Positions 1 through 46,311 of a stretch of DNA of 64,000 nt are shown here, piece by piece. Source of the stretch: Misgurnus anguillicaudatus (lineage: Eukaryota > Chordata > Actinopteri > Cypriniformes > Cobitidae); the NCBI RefSeq assembly GCF_027580225.2, contig NC_073354.2, positions 30,028,001-30,092,000 on the forward strand. The letters are read 5' to 3'. Numbering within the stretch: position 1 is the stretch's first letter; every line of letters starts with the position of its first letter. The translations under genes were made by a program, and so were the position numbers. Below the pieces are notes generated by a model. The model was not told the DNA's origin. It was given only the letters and a program-made list of their open reading frames with translations, and made no database searches.

Positions 1-599
1 GCACAATAACAAAGTTTTTTTTTATAAAAGTCAATACGCAGTATTAGTTATGCCTTTGAAGGTTAAATGATTTGCGCAGGTAACCTTTGCGCCTCGCGCG
101 AGCAAATTAGCACAAAAATTATCCTTATGATCCTGTGGTGTGGACGCTAATATAGTTATCGTTATAATGTGAAAGGCCTTTAACTGAGTAGTTAATTTTT
201 TTGGAGTAGTTTAATTTCTACCTCCTTCTCGCGGTACTTTGATGTCATCCGCCTGTCAGTTCTTTATTTCAGAATAGTAACAATTATAAAGTTGACTATT
301 ATTCTCAATTAATCGTAAATTGTTGAAATATGCTTATGACTTTCGAATGTAATGCTCAGATAATTTAAATAAACCAGGCCTGATGACGTATGCAGCCTGC
401 ATATGCGACCTCAGGAGGCTGCAGCCTTCGGATTGAGTAACGGCCCTAATGATTGCAGCATAGCGCGAGAGTGGGTTGTAAATTAATTAGCATATGTATA
501 AAACTGGACTGAATTATCATGTTATTTTAGGTTCATACTGCTAAAACTGTTGCACACTATTTTAAAATAAACACACCAGAGATTTAAAACCAAACTTTT
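1..599. other. no gene seen; gene-flanking or distal 3' UTR sequence
   Basis: AT-rich sequence with no supported exon, SINE or TSD-bounded element. A possible distal poly(A) signal for rcan2 lies at 264-269 on the minus strand. Confidence 0.4.
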
Positions 600-2755
600 T
601 TTTTAATACTAACAAAGAATCATCTCGACTACTTGTACATGGCTACCATGAATATTTGTACAAAAATGCAGTAAAAATATTATTGATTAATATATACAGA
701 TATGTCTCCATAGTGTCTGCAGGCAGGACGTACACGTATATGACAAGAACACCGATCGTCTTGCACAAGTATGCACAATACAGATATCGTTTCCCAACAT
801 CAGTGACACAAACTCCAGACTTTAAGAACAGAGATAATAATATCATGTCTTCAGGAGTACATGAAGAAAACAAAATACAGTTACTGAATGATACAGTCAT
901 GTGAAAGTGCAATACAGAACAATACAAAAAAATGTAAATTACAGGACAGCAAGGAAGGCTGGCAGCTTGTGAGACTGCAAGAACATGTGTAGATCGTATG
1001 AATCGAGTATAGGGAAGAGCAGATTGGCCAAGCAGGTACAGTAATATGAATTAAGGGTGAGTTTCAGTTGTTATATATTGCTCTCATGCCTTTCTTTTAT
1101 AAATCTGATCCTGTATCTGTTGTTACATGTTCAGAGACTAGGTTATGCACAGAAGCACAAACAAATGACTGTGCATCACATTGCAGACTGTGATGTCATA
1201 GAGCAGTAAATACCCTGTTTACACAACAGTAAAATAGTCATTGCTTTAGAAAAATGGCAAACTGTGAACACACAGAGTTGGGATGTATTTTACATTCAGG
1301 ATAAAGGACACAGCATGACAAACAAATTCCTTCAATGACATCCAGTGGTTTTGAGAAAACACAGTTAATAACATTGTGAAAGTTGACACTGTGGCTACCA
1401 CCCCAACACAGCAATAACACCGAACAACAGACTATTCAGCCAGATCACACCTCTTTAAATTTACAAAACAAATATATTCATACTTAAACATAGGGCGTAA
1501 GTCAGGTATCAGAAATGACATCACAGTGTTGATGTATTGTCTGGGACGGGACTCATTTCATAGTCTTGGAAGAGGTTTAAACATATAATCTTTATACTGC
1601 ACTGTATGTACGTATGACAACGATTTACATTTTGCGGCACACATTTAGGTCGCATTGTGCCTTTGTGATGTGTCCTGTGCTTACGTATATCTATTGTGTT
1701 TAATTAGATTAGGCACAGCAAAAGATATTGTTTGAATAAAAAATTGACATCCTAATATTTGCGTTTATGACACCCAATGTGTAATAGCACTTGGAAGATC
1801 TGTCTTATTGTCTTATTTTACGTGATTATAATGTGAATGAAGTCTCACAGACCACGAGGAAACCTATGAATGGATCGCTCACAACGACATTAACCTCAAG
1901 AAACAAGTAACCATGCATATTACAGACGTCATTAAATGACACACCGGATTAGCCGCTGATGTAAACTAACCCGGAAAGTTATGTTGTCATTTTCAGTTTC
2001 CATAAGGGAACACAGACACTTGACCAAAAACTCATACGAGAAGCAACATATAGGTTGTATTGAAAGTTGCATGAGTATACAATAAAAATATCAGCTCCTT
2101 GTTTGAAAAAAGCATCGTTTTTTGTAAGAACACTGTTGGCAAGACACTGACAATTATACACGGCTGGAAATAAAGTAAATACAGAACATGCGCTGGCATG
2201 ATGGAAAGGTTCCTGTGGTCAACTGTGCTCATTGCCTAGCAGGATTAACCATATACCATAATAGGGTTTATTGGAAAGAAATGTACATTAATAGGCAATA
2301 TATGCTGTAAGGGTTTCTGGGCCACATGCATGCAGCGCTGGTGTTTAGCCACATTTACTGGCTAGCATGCCCTTATGAAGAATGTACTATAAATGGCTTA
2401 ATTGGGTACAAATAGTACATACTTGTGGTGCAATAGGCACATTTGACACTGTTACGTGCAGCCAATCAGAAGGAATGGGTAGTGCTGCCTCTATCTGTGA
2501 CAGGATGATAGTACCACAAACTAAGAAATGGATACATACGGTAGAGCGGCCAGATTTGACACCGAATATTGCCAACGTAAAAAACGCCATGACACACATT
2601 GAAGATTGTATACTTGTGTGCGCTGGACGAGGAACGCGGATCTGAATCCGTCAGACCCTGGTTGTGTGTTTAACAAGGTTCTGAAGGGGCTTGACAGAGG
2701 TCCTGTGAAGAAAATGGGGAGGGTACAGATCCTCCTGCGGGGAACTGTAGAGTTC
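600..2755 (-). other. rcan2: probable rcan2 3' UTR
   Basis: This is sequence below the stop codon on the minus strand. It looks single-copy and has no recognisable repeat except possible remnants. Candidate poly(A) signals on the minus strand are AATAAA at 2267-2272 (about 490-nt UTR), ATTAAA at 1699-1704 and 602-607 (the latter followed by a GT-rich stretch), and AATAAA at 264-269. Mammalian RCAN2 has a long 3' UTR, which makes the distal sites plausible. The true end cannot be fixed without transcripts. Short open frames here are not credible genes. Confidence 0.55.
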
Positions 2756-35320
<32,565 letters not shown>

Positions 35321-35404
35321 CACTGCATCCTATTCGTCTCACTAAATGAGTAATTGCACATGAGATGCATTTGATATCTCAGTAAAATGAAAGGCAAACT
35401 TTGC

Positions 35405-36182
35405 TTAAAGGTACACTCCACATTTTCCAGCTCCCCTAGAGTTAAACATTTGGTTTTTACCTTTTTTGAAATCCATTCAGCTGATATCCGGGTCTGGCGC
35501 TACCACTTTTAGCATAGCTTAGCACAATCCATTGAATCTGATTAGCATAGTGCTAAAAACAACCAAAGAGTATGGATATTTTTCCTATTTAAAACTTGAC
35601 TCTTCTGTAGTTACATCGTGATCTAAGACTGACGGAAAATTACAAGTTGCGATTTTCTAGGCGATATGGCTAGGAACTATACTGTCATTCTGGCATAATA
35701 ATCAAGGACTTTGCTGTTGTAACATGCCTGCAGCAGGCGTAGTGATATTACGCACTGCCCAAAATAGTCCCCTTAGTAACTTTCAATAGAAGGAGACTAT
35801 TTTCGGGCACTGCGTAATATCACTACGCCTGCTGCAGTCATGTTACAGCAGCAGTCCTTAATTATTACGCCAGAATGAGAGTATAGTAGCCATATTGGCC
35901 TAGAAAATTGCAACTTTAAATTTTCCGTCGGTCTTAGTACACAACGTAACTACAGAAAAGTCACGTTTAAAATAAGAAAAATATCCAAACTCTTTGGTTA
36001 TTTTTTAGCGAGATGCTAATGGTCTAATCAGATTCAATGGATTATGCTAAGCTATGCTAAATGTAATACCGCCAGACCTGGAGATCGACTGAATGGATTC
36101 CAAAACGTTAAGAAACAAACCTTTATCTCTAGGGAAGCTGGAAAATAAGCATATTTTCAAAAAAAGTGGAGTGTCCCTTTAA
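35405..36182. mobile_element. TTAA-bounded fold-back element, family A, longest copy
   Basis: TTAAAGGTACACTCCACATT is mirrored by GTGGAGTGTCCCTTTAA. Long arms meet near 35790 around AGGCGTAGTGATATTACGCA and its complement. It sits about 90 bp upstream of the promoter block. Confidence 0.78.
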
Positions 36183-36404
36183 GTCTTCTATACAAAGAAA
36201 AATACACACAAATCTCACAAAATGTCTCCATTGGGGTTTCCGAACAGATCAACAATGTCACAAACTGAGCTCACAATATAACATCTCACATTTCTTGTTA
36301 CATTTGCACAAATCCAGCTTATATCCATCTACATTTATTTTACAGCTGTACACTTTTCGAAGCATTTTTAAAATGGTCTCATTTGTTTCTATTTTTTATT
36401 TCTC

Positions 36405-36781
36405 TTAAAGGTGCAGTGTGTACATTTTATTAGCATCTAGTGGTGAGGTTGCAAATTGCAACCAACGGCTCAGTCCACTGCTCACCCCTCGCTTTTAAAA
36501 CGCATAGAGAAGCTACGGTAGCCACCACCAGAAAAACATTATCGTCGGAGACAACTTAGTAAAAAAAGTTTGTCCGTTAGGGCTTCTGTAGAAACATGGC
36601 AGCACAAAATGGCGACTTCCACGTAAGGGGACCCTTTAGATAAAACGTCTCGTTCTAAGGTAATAAAAACATAACAGTTCATTATAAAAAGGTCTGTATA
36701 CACCCCCGATAATATAGTTTTGTATATTATTTTGCATTTCTGTCAAGAGATCCTTCTAAAAATTACACACTGCACCTTTAA
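36405..36781. mobile_element. TTAA-bounded MITE, AGGTGCAGTGTG family
   Basis: TTAAAGGTGCAGTGTGTACA is mirrored by AATTACACACTGCACCTTTA with a final A. A related right end lies at 57740-57775. Confidence 0.75.
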
Positions 36782-38063
36782 GCTACTATGTTGATACTTA
36801 AATGAAACACCTAAAAAACCATCAAATGAATAAGCAACATACAGTATGAGCAATAAAAGTTGGAAGCCATACATTTTTCCTCTAAAACATTTTATGTGCC
36901 ACACAGCTGCATTATACCATACATTTACAGTATATATACTGTGTTGCCTGGTATTTTAACCCATGACCTTGGGATCGCAGCACAATTCACAGCTGAACTG
37001 CCGTAGGCAAATCCAACAGCTTATTATTGAATGTCTGTCTCCCTCTAACAGTATTTGTGTCACTTAGTCAGATAGTGGCAGGCAATATATTAGTGGGAAG
37101 GTTGGCTGATGGTTACAAAACAGGACAGCAGTGTGACTCAGCGCTGCAGATTTATAAGCAGTCGCGTCATACACAGCATAACCATTGAGGGAATAAAAGC
37201 AGGAGGTCTAAAATAAGATGGGCAGCAAGAGAGACAAAGAGATGAGGTGTATTTGCCCACTCGTGACGAGTGTATTATTAATATCTCAGACTGACATCAT
37301 TTTAACAGTCAACAAAAAAACCTTCTAAATTTAGGAGGCTATTTTTGTTTCTGATGCCAGATGTTCACGCACTTCACTTACTGTTTAGATGACAAACCAT
37401 ACGAGCAAAATGTCTATTAGAATACAAAACATTGTTTAGTCAGAAATTACTCCATGTATAAGTCAGCAATGCTGATGTGTCTCGAGGGAGGTTTATACCA
37501 CTTACATGGCTGTTTATTAGAACTAATCGATATTGATTATTTGAGAAAAATGCAATAATTTTACTGGCTAAATAAAATTAAGCAACAATGTAAAATATCT
37601 AAGTTAATAAATTAATAAAACATTTTCATGATCTTTTATTCATGTATAAACTACCCTATAACACGACTATAACAAGTCGTGTTATAGTCACAAAATATTT
37701 GATTAATTTATTCATGTTCATGGCACCAAATTCAGCTTTTTTGTGCCTTGAGCACGAATGTCTTTTTCATGGCAAATTTCTATAAATATAGTTTTTCTGT
37801 CTGTGGCATGACTTTTGTGTCATTTTATATTGTTTTCTTTTTTTTCCTATTTTTAAATAATTGTCACGAAAAAGACATTCGTGCTCAATGGAACAAAAAA
37901 GCAGAATATCATGCCACAAACACAAATAAATTAATCAAATATTTTGTGACTATAACATGACTTGCCGTGAGACTGGGTTGGAACGTGTCTCACAGCACTT
38001 TATGATAAAAGACGGTTTTATCGGACGCGTGTGCCTTGTCGCAGTTACGCATCTGGACGGAAC
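36782..38063. other. upstream sequence, no gene; SINE remnant and a hairpin repeat
   Basis: 36895-37020 is a decayed SINE on the minus strand (ACCCATGACCTTGGGATC). 37675-37955 is an inverted-repeat element whose arms include GTGTTATAGTCACAAAATAT and its complement. A CACGAATGTCTTTTTC arm pair lies inside it. No exon is supported. Confidence 0.5.
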
Positions 38064-38547
38064 TTAACTCATTCCCCGGCAGCATTTTTTTAAAAGTTGC
38101 CCGGCAGCATTGTGACTTTCACAAAAGTTTCACAAAATGCCTTCCAGGAAATTTTTCTTTTAAAAATATATAAACATACAAATATATCAAATGAAAGAAC
38201 AGACCCTCTGTTTTCAAACAAACAAAATGGGGAAAAAACTTTCATCCTATCTATATTTTTTTCTCTGCTTATAAACTCTGGGTATTTTTCTTAAAAAAAT
38301 ATTTTTTTAGCAAAAAACTGAAATAATTGCATTTTTGTGAAGGAATTTTGTTAGAGATCAGATTCAGAATGATTATCAAAACATACACAGAGTTTAAAAT
38401 TAGTAAATAATTTTTTATAAATTGGGTAAGAGCCATCTAGTGGATAATCGCGGTATTACAGATCAACATAACTCATCAGGAACACTTTTTTATGCAAATG
38501 TTTTCTCTTAATTGACGAGATAACTCATCAATGGGGGAAAGAGTTAA
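38064..38547. mobile_element. TTAA-bounded MITE, TTAACTCATTCCCC family
   Basis: TTAACTCATTCCCCGGCAGC and ATGGGGGAAAGAGTTAA are inverted ends. A second copy is at 54785-55198. Confidence 0.75.
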
Positions 38548-38594
38548 TGGTTGTTTATGGGACCATACAGCCTAACAAAGAACCTTTTAGGAAC

Positions 38595-39240
38595 TAGTGC
38601 TGCAACGGATTGCAGTTGATCCGCGCCCGGTCCAGCTCGAGTCAGACGTAATCATATTAAAGATCAGAACTCTTGATGTGTAAACTTTAGAGAGTTGTGC
38701 TACTCTCTCTCATTAAAATACTAAAATACTCTATTATTTTGCTAATAGAGCAATGAAAAACAATGTAAAGTTTTTATGTGGGATGTCTGTTTATGCTGCG
38801 CCGTTTGTAATTTGCCCTCTGTCTGTGTGTGTGCGCGCGTTTAAGGGCACCGAGTAGTGCACACATGGAGAGATATGCAGTCTGTGCATGTTTGGTCTTA
38901 AAGAGACAGTAACCTCAATTGACCTTAAGTCTGTGTCATTAATTGTAATCAAACAACCCAAGACAAAGATAAAATCACTTCTGAAGCTTTAAAAAAATAA
39001 TAATTACATTTAATTAACACAATAAAGACAGTGTTATTATTCATTTGATTTGTGTACCTAATGATTTCAGACCTTACGTAATGTGCAACTTTGTTCTTTT
39101 TTATAAATGTTTGTAATTTCTTGATTTGTTATTAGATTTTTCCCATACTTTTTTTTGCTGATCCGAAAAATGATCAGATTCGTGCCTCAAAAAACATAAT
39201 GTGATCCGAACCGTGGGTTTTGTGATATGTTGCACCCCTA
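38595..39240. mobile_element. hAT-type element, TAGTGCTGCAACGGA termini
   Basis: Ends TAGTGCTGCAACGGATTG and ATGTTGCACCCCTA; flanking 8-mers ttaggaac (38587-38594) and ttatgaac (39241-39248) agree at 7 of 8. GATCCG motifs lie near both ends. Confidence 0.78.
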
Positions 39241-40422
39241 TTATGAACCTTTATTTTTTGGAGTGTACAGTAGGAATCTGCAGCCCTGGCTGTTTGATCC
39301 TCTTTTACTTAAAGCAATACATCACACAAATATCTGACCACCGAATGCTGCAATTGACCAATCACATATACCAGACGTCCGTGTAATAAAGCAATCTAAA
39401 TCAGGGTAAGATTGGAAAAATATAGCATGTGAGTGCTCTGTACTAGTGGGACCAACAAAAAGGTCAGTCTCTGTTATAAATGGACTCGAGCAGACAGTTG
39501 ACTCATCACATTGTCTGCACTAGCGTCTCCAGAAGATCATGTTTACCTTTCCAGCACTCCGAGAGCTGATAGAAGGGAGCTGTGAGAGTATGTTTCATCG
39601 TCCTTTACCGATGAGAGCGCTGGTTTTATCTGAGCGAGTCAATAAACGGGCTGCTTTAATGACTTTGGCACCAAGACAACCTTGAGAGGGGAAATGGTCT
39701 CACCACATGACACTGGCGCAGAAACGTCTATATGGTTGCTGATAATCTGAGCAGGCTTCACTGTCATGGATGGATATGAGACTGCTGGTATATTGTGCTC
39801 TCTGATAGTGACTGTGCAAATGACATAATGGTCCTTGAGAATGACAAGGAAAGAGCAGAGGAATACTTACTAAACATGTCATGGCATGCTTTTAATTACA
39901 GAGCAGAATAACAACGATTTTTGTTGTAAACATGGTTTTTGGCGTATTGATTAAAACACCGTGGTTAATTTTCGTAAGGGACAATCACACAAACAAATAA
40001 ATATTACTGAAAGGATTAGATGTTGTATCATGCACTATAAAAATTCACCGCATGATCTTACAGGAATTCGTAAGTACCTGCATTTTCCGAGTTGGCTAAT
40101 TCATATGAATTCGTACAAAGCGAATCTGAAAAACGTTGAAAAATCAATTATTAAAGCCTAACCCTAACCGCAACGTCACAGGGGCAGAAGCAAATCGTAC
40201 AAAAATGAACAAATGTGGTCGTACGGATAAATGTGAAATACAATACACGTCTTTTGAATTGAACTTAATTTAGATTTTTTTTTGACATAAATTACAAAAA
40301 AATATCTTGAAAACTAGCGTGATCTACTGCTCACAGTCCAGAGTCCAGACACATTCACAATCCAGACACATTCACACATCTGGCAGCGTTTCAATCCAAA
40401 ACACTTTATAACTTTATCACTA
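39241..40422. other. upstream sequence, no gene or delimited element
   Basis: No exon, SINE head or TSD pair seen. Short open frames at 39700-39882 and 39961-40161 lack domains. Confidence 0.4.
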
Positions 40423-40838
40423 CACTGCAAAAAATGACTTTCTGCTTAGTATTTTTGTCTTGTTTTCAGTAAAAATATCTAAACATTCTTAAATTAAGAT
40501 GCTTTTTCTTGATGAACAAAACGACCCAAGAAAATAACTCTAGTTTTTAGGCCAAAAATATCAAATTTAAGTGGTTTTCTGCATAAAACAAGCAAATAAA
40601 TCTGCCAATGGGGTTAGCAAATTTTTCTTGAATTTAGTGTTTAAGAAAAATGTTCAAGATTTTTTTGCTTACCCAATTGGCAGATTTTTTTGCTTGTTTT
40701 ATGCACAAAATCACTTAAATTTGACATTTTTGGTCTAAAAACTAGAATTATTTTCTTGGGTCATTTTGCTCATCAAGAAAAAGCATCTTAATTTCAGAAT
40801 TTTTTGATATTTGTAACAAGACAAAAATACTAAGAAAA
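40423..40838. mobile_element. fold-back element, CACTGCAAAAAATGA family
   Basis: The left end CACTGCAAAAAATGACTTTC follows a TA. The right end is truncated after ACAAGACAAAAATACTAAG. The arms match 17318-17768. Confidence 0.75.
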
Positions 40839-42453
40839 TGTTTTCTTGAAAATAATGTGTAAATAAAGTGTTTCCTTGGATCAAACCCATGACCATTGCA
40901 CTGCTACCAATGTGCCACCAACTGAGGCTAAATCATACGAATTGTGATTGAAATGATTCGTTAAAAAGGATCAACAACCGTTGCTGAAATGCAATAATGT
41001 TAGGGACTTTGTTAGGGAACAATGTCTTTAGTGTCCTTCCAACAGGATCACACAGAAGAATGAAAAAAACAAAAAATAATTTTTAATAATTTTTGAAATC
41101 ATACAATGTTCTGAATCAGAAACCATGCATTCAGTTAACAGCTAAAGTTTATGTTCTTTAACTCTTTTCCCACCACTGAAGAGTTAACTCTTTAAGAGAA
41201 AATGCTTCCCTGACAATGACTGTTTTTCCGGCAACTAAATATTCTTTAGTGGAACATTTTATATCGGATCACGCGCCCCCTCGTATACTCTGGCGCCCCG
41301 CTAAGGAGACCCGGACCCCAGGTTGGAAACTACTGGCATAGAAGATGTGACACATGTGGACACACATATTTACAGAGAGACTAGCTTAAGATAAACCTTG
41401 TTTTTCTGCACTAATGTCACATCCTTATACTAGAGAATCACTTGACCGCAGGCAGTACGGGAGAATTGTGACATAATAAACGTGCTGTCTCTCTTTTTCT
41501 GTCTGTCTCACAGATTGAGTGCTGTCTCAAGGGTTAGTGACAGTCCACAAGTGTTGAATCACAATAGCAGTGGCTGGGAATCTAAACCAATCTGTTTGGG
41601 CTTTGTAATGGAAATGCTGTAATCTGTCACTTCTCCACTGAACACAGAATGCAATGAATCAACACAGACAGCAATTCAGCTCTCACATTATACAGAAATA
41701 CACTACGCAAAAAAAACCCCAGATAGACTGGAAGTGTGTCAGACACTTTCAGTTGTAAAGAAAATCGCAAGAAGTTTAAAGATGGTAAGGAACTAAGATC
41801 AATAATTTCACGCGATAGTTTCCTATGCGCAAGTGTAACTAAACTTTATTTAACTTTTGCTCCATGTCCCCTTAGGGGCTCCGTATGTGTCTCACAATTT
41901 TAATACATACTTTTTTCTGTGTTTAACAAAGTTATATACAACTGTGAATACATTATGACAGAATTTTCATATTTAGATGAACAATTTTTTTTTTCTTGGT
42001 CTTACTATTTACAATTCTGTAATACAGTTCATAATGCTTTAAATTCTATTTCAAAGTACTTTAAATTCTACTGAAAGGTTTAATATGGACACATAAAGGC
42101 GTGTACATGCACGCACATTCACACTCAATTTCTGTGCACGGTTATTATCAGATCCACCTTAAGCAGAATCAGGTTGCCAGATGTCCTTTATTTCCTCTCT
42201 GGACATATTTAATTTGATGAGGCCGATAACGTTCCTGCATCTGCAGGGTGCGAAGGCAGATGATTCGCTGAACTGAAACCACCTGAATACACTTAACAGA
42301 GAAATTCTGCGTTTGATAAAACACAAGGAGAAAGGTCATTGAACTGCTGGCAATTTGCAGTAATAGATAGGTGGATGAAGATTGCGTTGAGATGTCTGTC
42401 TAGAATGACCATCCGAGTTAGGGTGACCTTCAGAGTGATTGAATTCCTTGGAT
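40839..42453. other. upstream sequence, no gene; minor SINE remnant
   Basis: About 40870-40925 holds a minus-strand SINE head remnant (TCAAACCCATGACC). The rest shows no supported feature. Confidence 0.4.
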
Positions 42454-42891
42454 TTAAAGGTGCCATAGAATAAAAAACTGTATTAATCAAGATGAATAAT
42501 AAGAGTTCTGTACAAGGTAATTACATATCGTGAGCCTCAAATGCGTTTGTTTCCTAATTTTTATGTAAACCTCGTGCAAGCAAAAGACTGATGGAAAACA
42601 GGCCAATCTCAAAATAACACTGACTTAGATGTTACAGTCGAGAGGTAGGCCCGTAACATTAAATTAATTACAAAGTTGTTAAAATGCTAAAAACGAAGTT
42701 GTGATTTCTGAGTTAGCGCTACATGCTAATTAATGCTATATGCTAGCATTTAGGCTGAAGTTCTACTATTGACTTTACAGTTACGTTTACGTTTTCATGC
42801 AAAGGTCAAATCCTAGGGTTGTAAATGGACATGTAAAAACATTTCTGGATCATTTTTGCACTTAATAAAGATATTTATATGGGACCTTTAA
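42454..42891. mobile_element. TTAA-bounded MITE, AGGTGCCATAGAA family
   Basis: TTAAAGGTGCCATAGAATAA and TATGGGACCTTTAA mark the ends. Internal sequence (CATATCGTGAGCCTCAAATG) is of a type common in cyprinids. Confidence 0.6.
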
Positions 42892-43156
42892 AAAAAGTAT
42901 TAACTTATAAACTTATATACTCTATAATATAACTACCCTCATGCATGCATCCCAGATGTATATGATTTCCTTTCTTATTATATTAATATTTTAAACTTGT
43001 TCAGAGATTGATTATTTGTGTATCCATGGTAACGTGGCTGTACGTCGATAACATTGAATCTTATTGGTTCTTGCATGTCTTGTGACTAGTTGTCATATGC
43101 GTAGACACACCTTGTGAGATTTTACATTATTGACGTGCCGCCTTATCGATCTTTAA

Positions 43157-44391
43157 GGGCTCTATCTTAGACCCGGCGCAATGCAGTGCAATGCGCAACG
43201 CAAGTGTATTTTGCTAGTTTTCACCCTGCGCAATTATCATTTTCACGTTCAGCGCCACGTTGTTTAAATAGCAAATGCATTTGCGCCCCCTTTTGCGCCC
43301 ATGGGCATTCTGGTCTGAAAACGAGGTGTGTTCAGGCGCACTGTTGGCGCGTTGCTATTTTGAGGCAACTAAAATAGACTACGCCATTGACCAACAAAAA
43401 CCTGGTCTAAAGTCAATGGCGCAATATGTTTTTTGTTATTTAAAGAGCGCATTAGTAATATGCGCCTATAAACGGGACGACATCGCTGGTTTGCTCATCA
43501 CATACATGAATGCGCAGCAGCACAAAAACGCTTTTAAATATGAAAGATTAAAGGATTGAATGTAAAAGATTATTATTGAGTCTCTTGGACATAAATGAGG
43601 ACTAATTATGAGACGTTAGAAGGTGTAAAGAGCTGTTTCACTTGCAGCCTGGTAAGTAAATAAATGCTTTGCTTTAAACAAATGCATTTGTTTTTAAATG
43701 TTTTTTTTAAAATGCTACCTCACTGGTATTGTATATGAAGACTCTGTACCTGTGGATATGGTGAGATGAGAAACATTTTTAAGTAATGCTTAAAAAAAAC
43801 TTGTGACGCTGTCCAAGTCCTGAAACGTGCCGAAAGCCATTTGTAAATTCTTTATCTCCTGTTTGTTCCAAATAAAGTATTTTTAGAGTACAAACCTTTT
43901 CTTACATACTTGTAAATAATTTTTTGATGATATTGGATAGCCATACATTGAAAGCAATTAAAAGCCTGCTTTTTTACTTTCATGCCTAAAAGTAAACGGG
44001 TTTTAAAGGTTTTAAAAAAAATTACAATTTCAATACAAGTGAAAAACAACACAATTATTTAACATTAATCTTAAACTGGGGATCTTCTTCCTCCGCTTAG
44101 TTTTTCAGTTTACAAAGTCCGTCATCTAAATAGGGATTAGACATAGCGCCAGCGCAACTGGCTTTTAAAGAGGATGAGAGCTGAGACTCTCATTGGTTTA
44201 TTGGTTTATATTACGCCCAAAATACTCCCATTACTCATTAAAAAATATAGGACCAACCCTTTTCGACCATGCGCTCGGCGCACAAACCATTTTTCCCGTC
44301 GTTAAATTATCAAAAGTGGATTAGGACACGCCCATTTAGACGTTGCGCTGTGCGCTTTAGACAATGCGCTTAGATTAATAAAATAGGGCCC
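43157..44391. mobile_element. PIF/Harbinger-like non-autonomous element
   Basis: Ends GGGCTCTATCTTAGACCCGG and TAAAATAGGGCCC with flanking TAA on both sides (43154-43156, 44392-44394), the usual Harbinger target. Subterminal GCGCAATGC-type repeats occur at both ends. Frames at 43186-43559 have no transposase motif. Confidence 0.72.
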
Positions 44392-45394
44392 TAAATCAGC
44401 ACAAAATTAACTATTTTCTTTTACAAACACATCATTTTACTTTAGAAGAAATTAACCCACGGAAGTAATTTCTATTATTTTTTAAAGCTTCGCCATGTTG
44501 ACCCCCAAATAAGAAGACGACTTGAAGGTTTGTGTTCAACTAAGAAAGGAAGTCAGACGCATCTGGGATGGCTTATGGTTAAGTAAATTGGGAGATTTTT
44601 TTATTTTATGGCTAACTATTCCTTTAACATGCTCCATAATGCAGTCAACTCTGTACTATTTAACTACAAAAGTTTGCATACTACATTCTCATACAGCATA
44701 TAATAATAGTAGGCAGAGTACTGTACTGTATATGCTGAGCAGTACGCCAGTATACTATTCCGAACACAGTCAATTAAAGATAAAGAGGAATGAATGGAGA
44801 ACACAAGCGAGTGTGGGATAAAAAGGGCAGTGAAACATAGCGACAAACACACAATGAAAATGAGTGAGGCAGTGACTACTGCAGCACAATGATTAATGGC
44901 ACTGCTGATGAAAGGCTAGTACTGACGTCAGGCGCACAATAAATTGAGGAGAGAGAGAGAGAGAGACTTTTACTCTACCTTGCACACAATATCCATGAAA
45001 TATATGGACACGTGATTTCATCCAAGTACACAATCTTACATTGTTTCACATTCTGAACAATTTCAAAGCAGAATAAATGTATCTTTGATCAGCGCTCGGC
45101 AAGATTCTTTTCATTTTAAATCACTGTTGAACATTGCTTTATAAGACTGAGTCATGAACTAAAGCATCATATAAATTGCCACTTTACACTGAGCCACGGC
45201 CTAGTGGTTGGCACACAGCTCTGAGACAATGTTCACTCAGTGGGCATCGTCAGTTCGAGTCAGAGTTCATAAAATTAATTTGGTTAAAAAACGGGTAACA
45301 CTTTTCAATAAGACTGAAATAAGGTTTTAGGGGGTGTGCACACTAAAGCATTTTAACGGGGCTGAAAACAGCAGGCAGACACCAACTGTTATAT
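44392..45394. other. upstream sequence, no gene; (GA)n run and SINE head
   Basis: A short (GA)n occurs at 44950-44966. 45186-45265 resembles a tRNA-like SINE head (CCTAGTGGTTGGCA, then AGTTCGAGTC). No exon is supported. Confidence 0.45.
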
Positions 45395-46311
45395 GGGTGA
45401 TTCTCACGAAAACTTGGTTTTAAACATGTCAAGCATGAAAATGTAAAAATTGCTTAAATTTACTTTTTTCCCACCAGACATTGAAAAACAAAGTCTGGAG
45501 TAAATGGGGACATTAATTTAAAAACTTTTACTTATCATTTAACACTTTTTGTAACATAATTTAAAAAATTAGTCCTAAAAGATCTCATTACCGCAACAGT
45601 CAGAAAACATCAACACTGACATATTTTCAAAATGACATGACAAACCTGAAAGAACATAATTTGGAGATTCTGCACATGCATTTAAAATCAAAGTATTATG
45701 CTTCTATTAATTAAATGAACATTTAATAAGCATCTGTTGCGGTAATGATAATCAAAATGTCGTGTAAGCATTCTGACAAGACAATATTTCCAATTAACTG
45801 TAAAAAAATGACCTTACCTGGTAGCCATCTTGAAGTAACTGGTCCATGTGCTTGGTCACTCAAAATCAAACTTTATTAAAATTCTGTATGTGTGCTTAAA
45901 CTGTTCTCAAAAAGTGTTGCGGAGGATGAGAACATCAGGCATGGACACATCATTTTCCTAATTTTTCTTCATTATTATTATACATGAATATTCAGTAAAT
46001 ATTTTTTCTGTCATCTAAAGTAGTCTAGCAAAACATCCATTTATTTCTTTTCTTAATATTTTTGTGTTAATTTGATTAAATTACAACATAACGCATGTTC
46101 AAACACAGCCGGACACATTGCGGTAATGAGAATTTCAGCAGAAAATGAGATAAAATTTACAATTATAAATTCTTATGTTGAAATCACACATTGTGCAAGG
46201 TAGAACACAGTATTGTGTTAATTCTGATGCTTTTTAATGTTACTATATTACACATGTTAAAGCTAAAATCATTAGTGCCGTGGTGTTTCAATGGTTTCAT
46301 GAGAATCACCC
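45395..46311. mobile_element. DNA element with GGGTGATTCTCA termini
   Basis: GGGTGATTCTCACGAAAACT and TTTCATGAGAATCACCC are inverted ends. Palindromic ATAT flanks obscure the target duplication. Its right third is duplicated in tandem. Confidence 0.7.

Noticed and set aside
643..927. Overlapping open frames on both strands (94 and 82 residues)
   Set aside because: They lie in the probable rcan2 3' UTR, overlap each other on opposite strands, have no domain and no splice or coding signature.
2382..2645. 87-residue plus-strand frame next to the terminal exon
   Set aside because: Antisense to the 3' UTR, no recognisable domain; a chance open frame.
43186..43559. Frames inside the Harbinger-like element as transposase
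   Set aside because: No nuclease DDE motif or Myb-like domain; too short; arises from GCGC-rich repeats.
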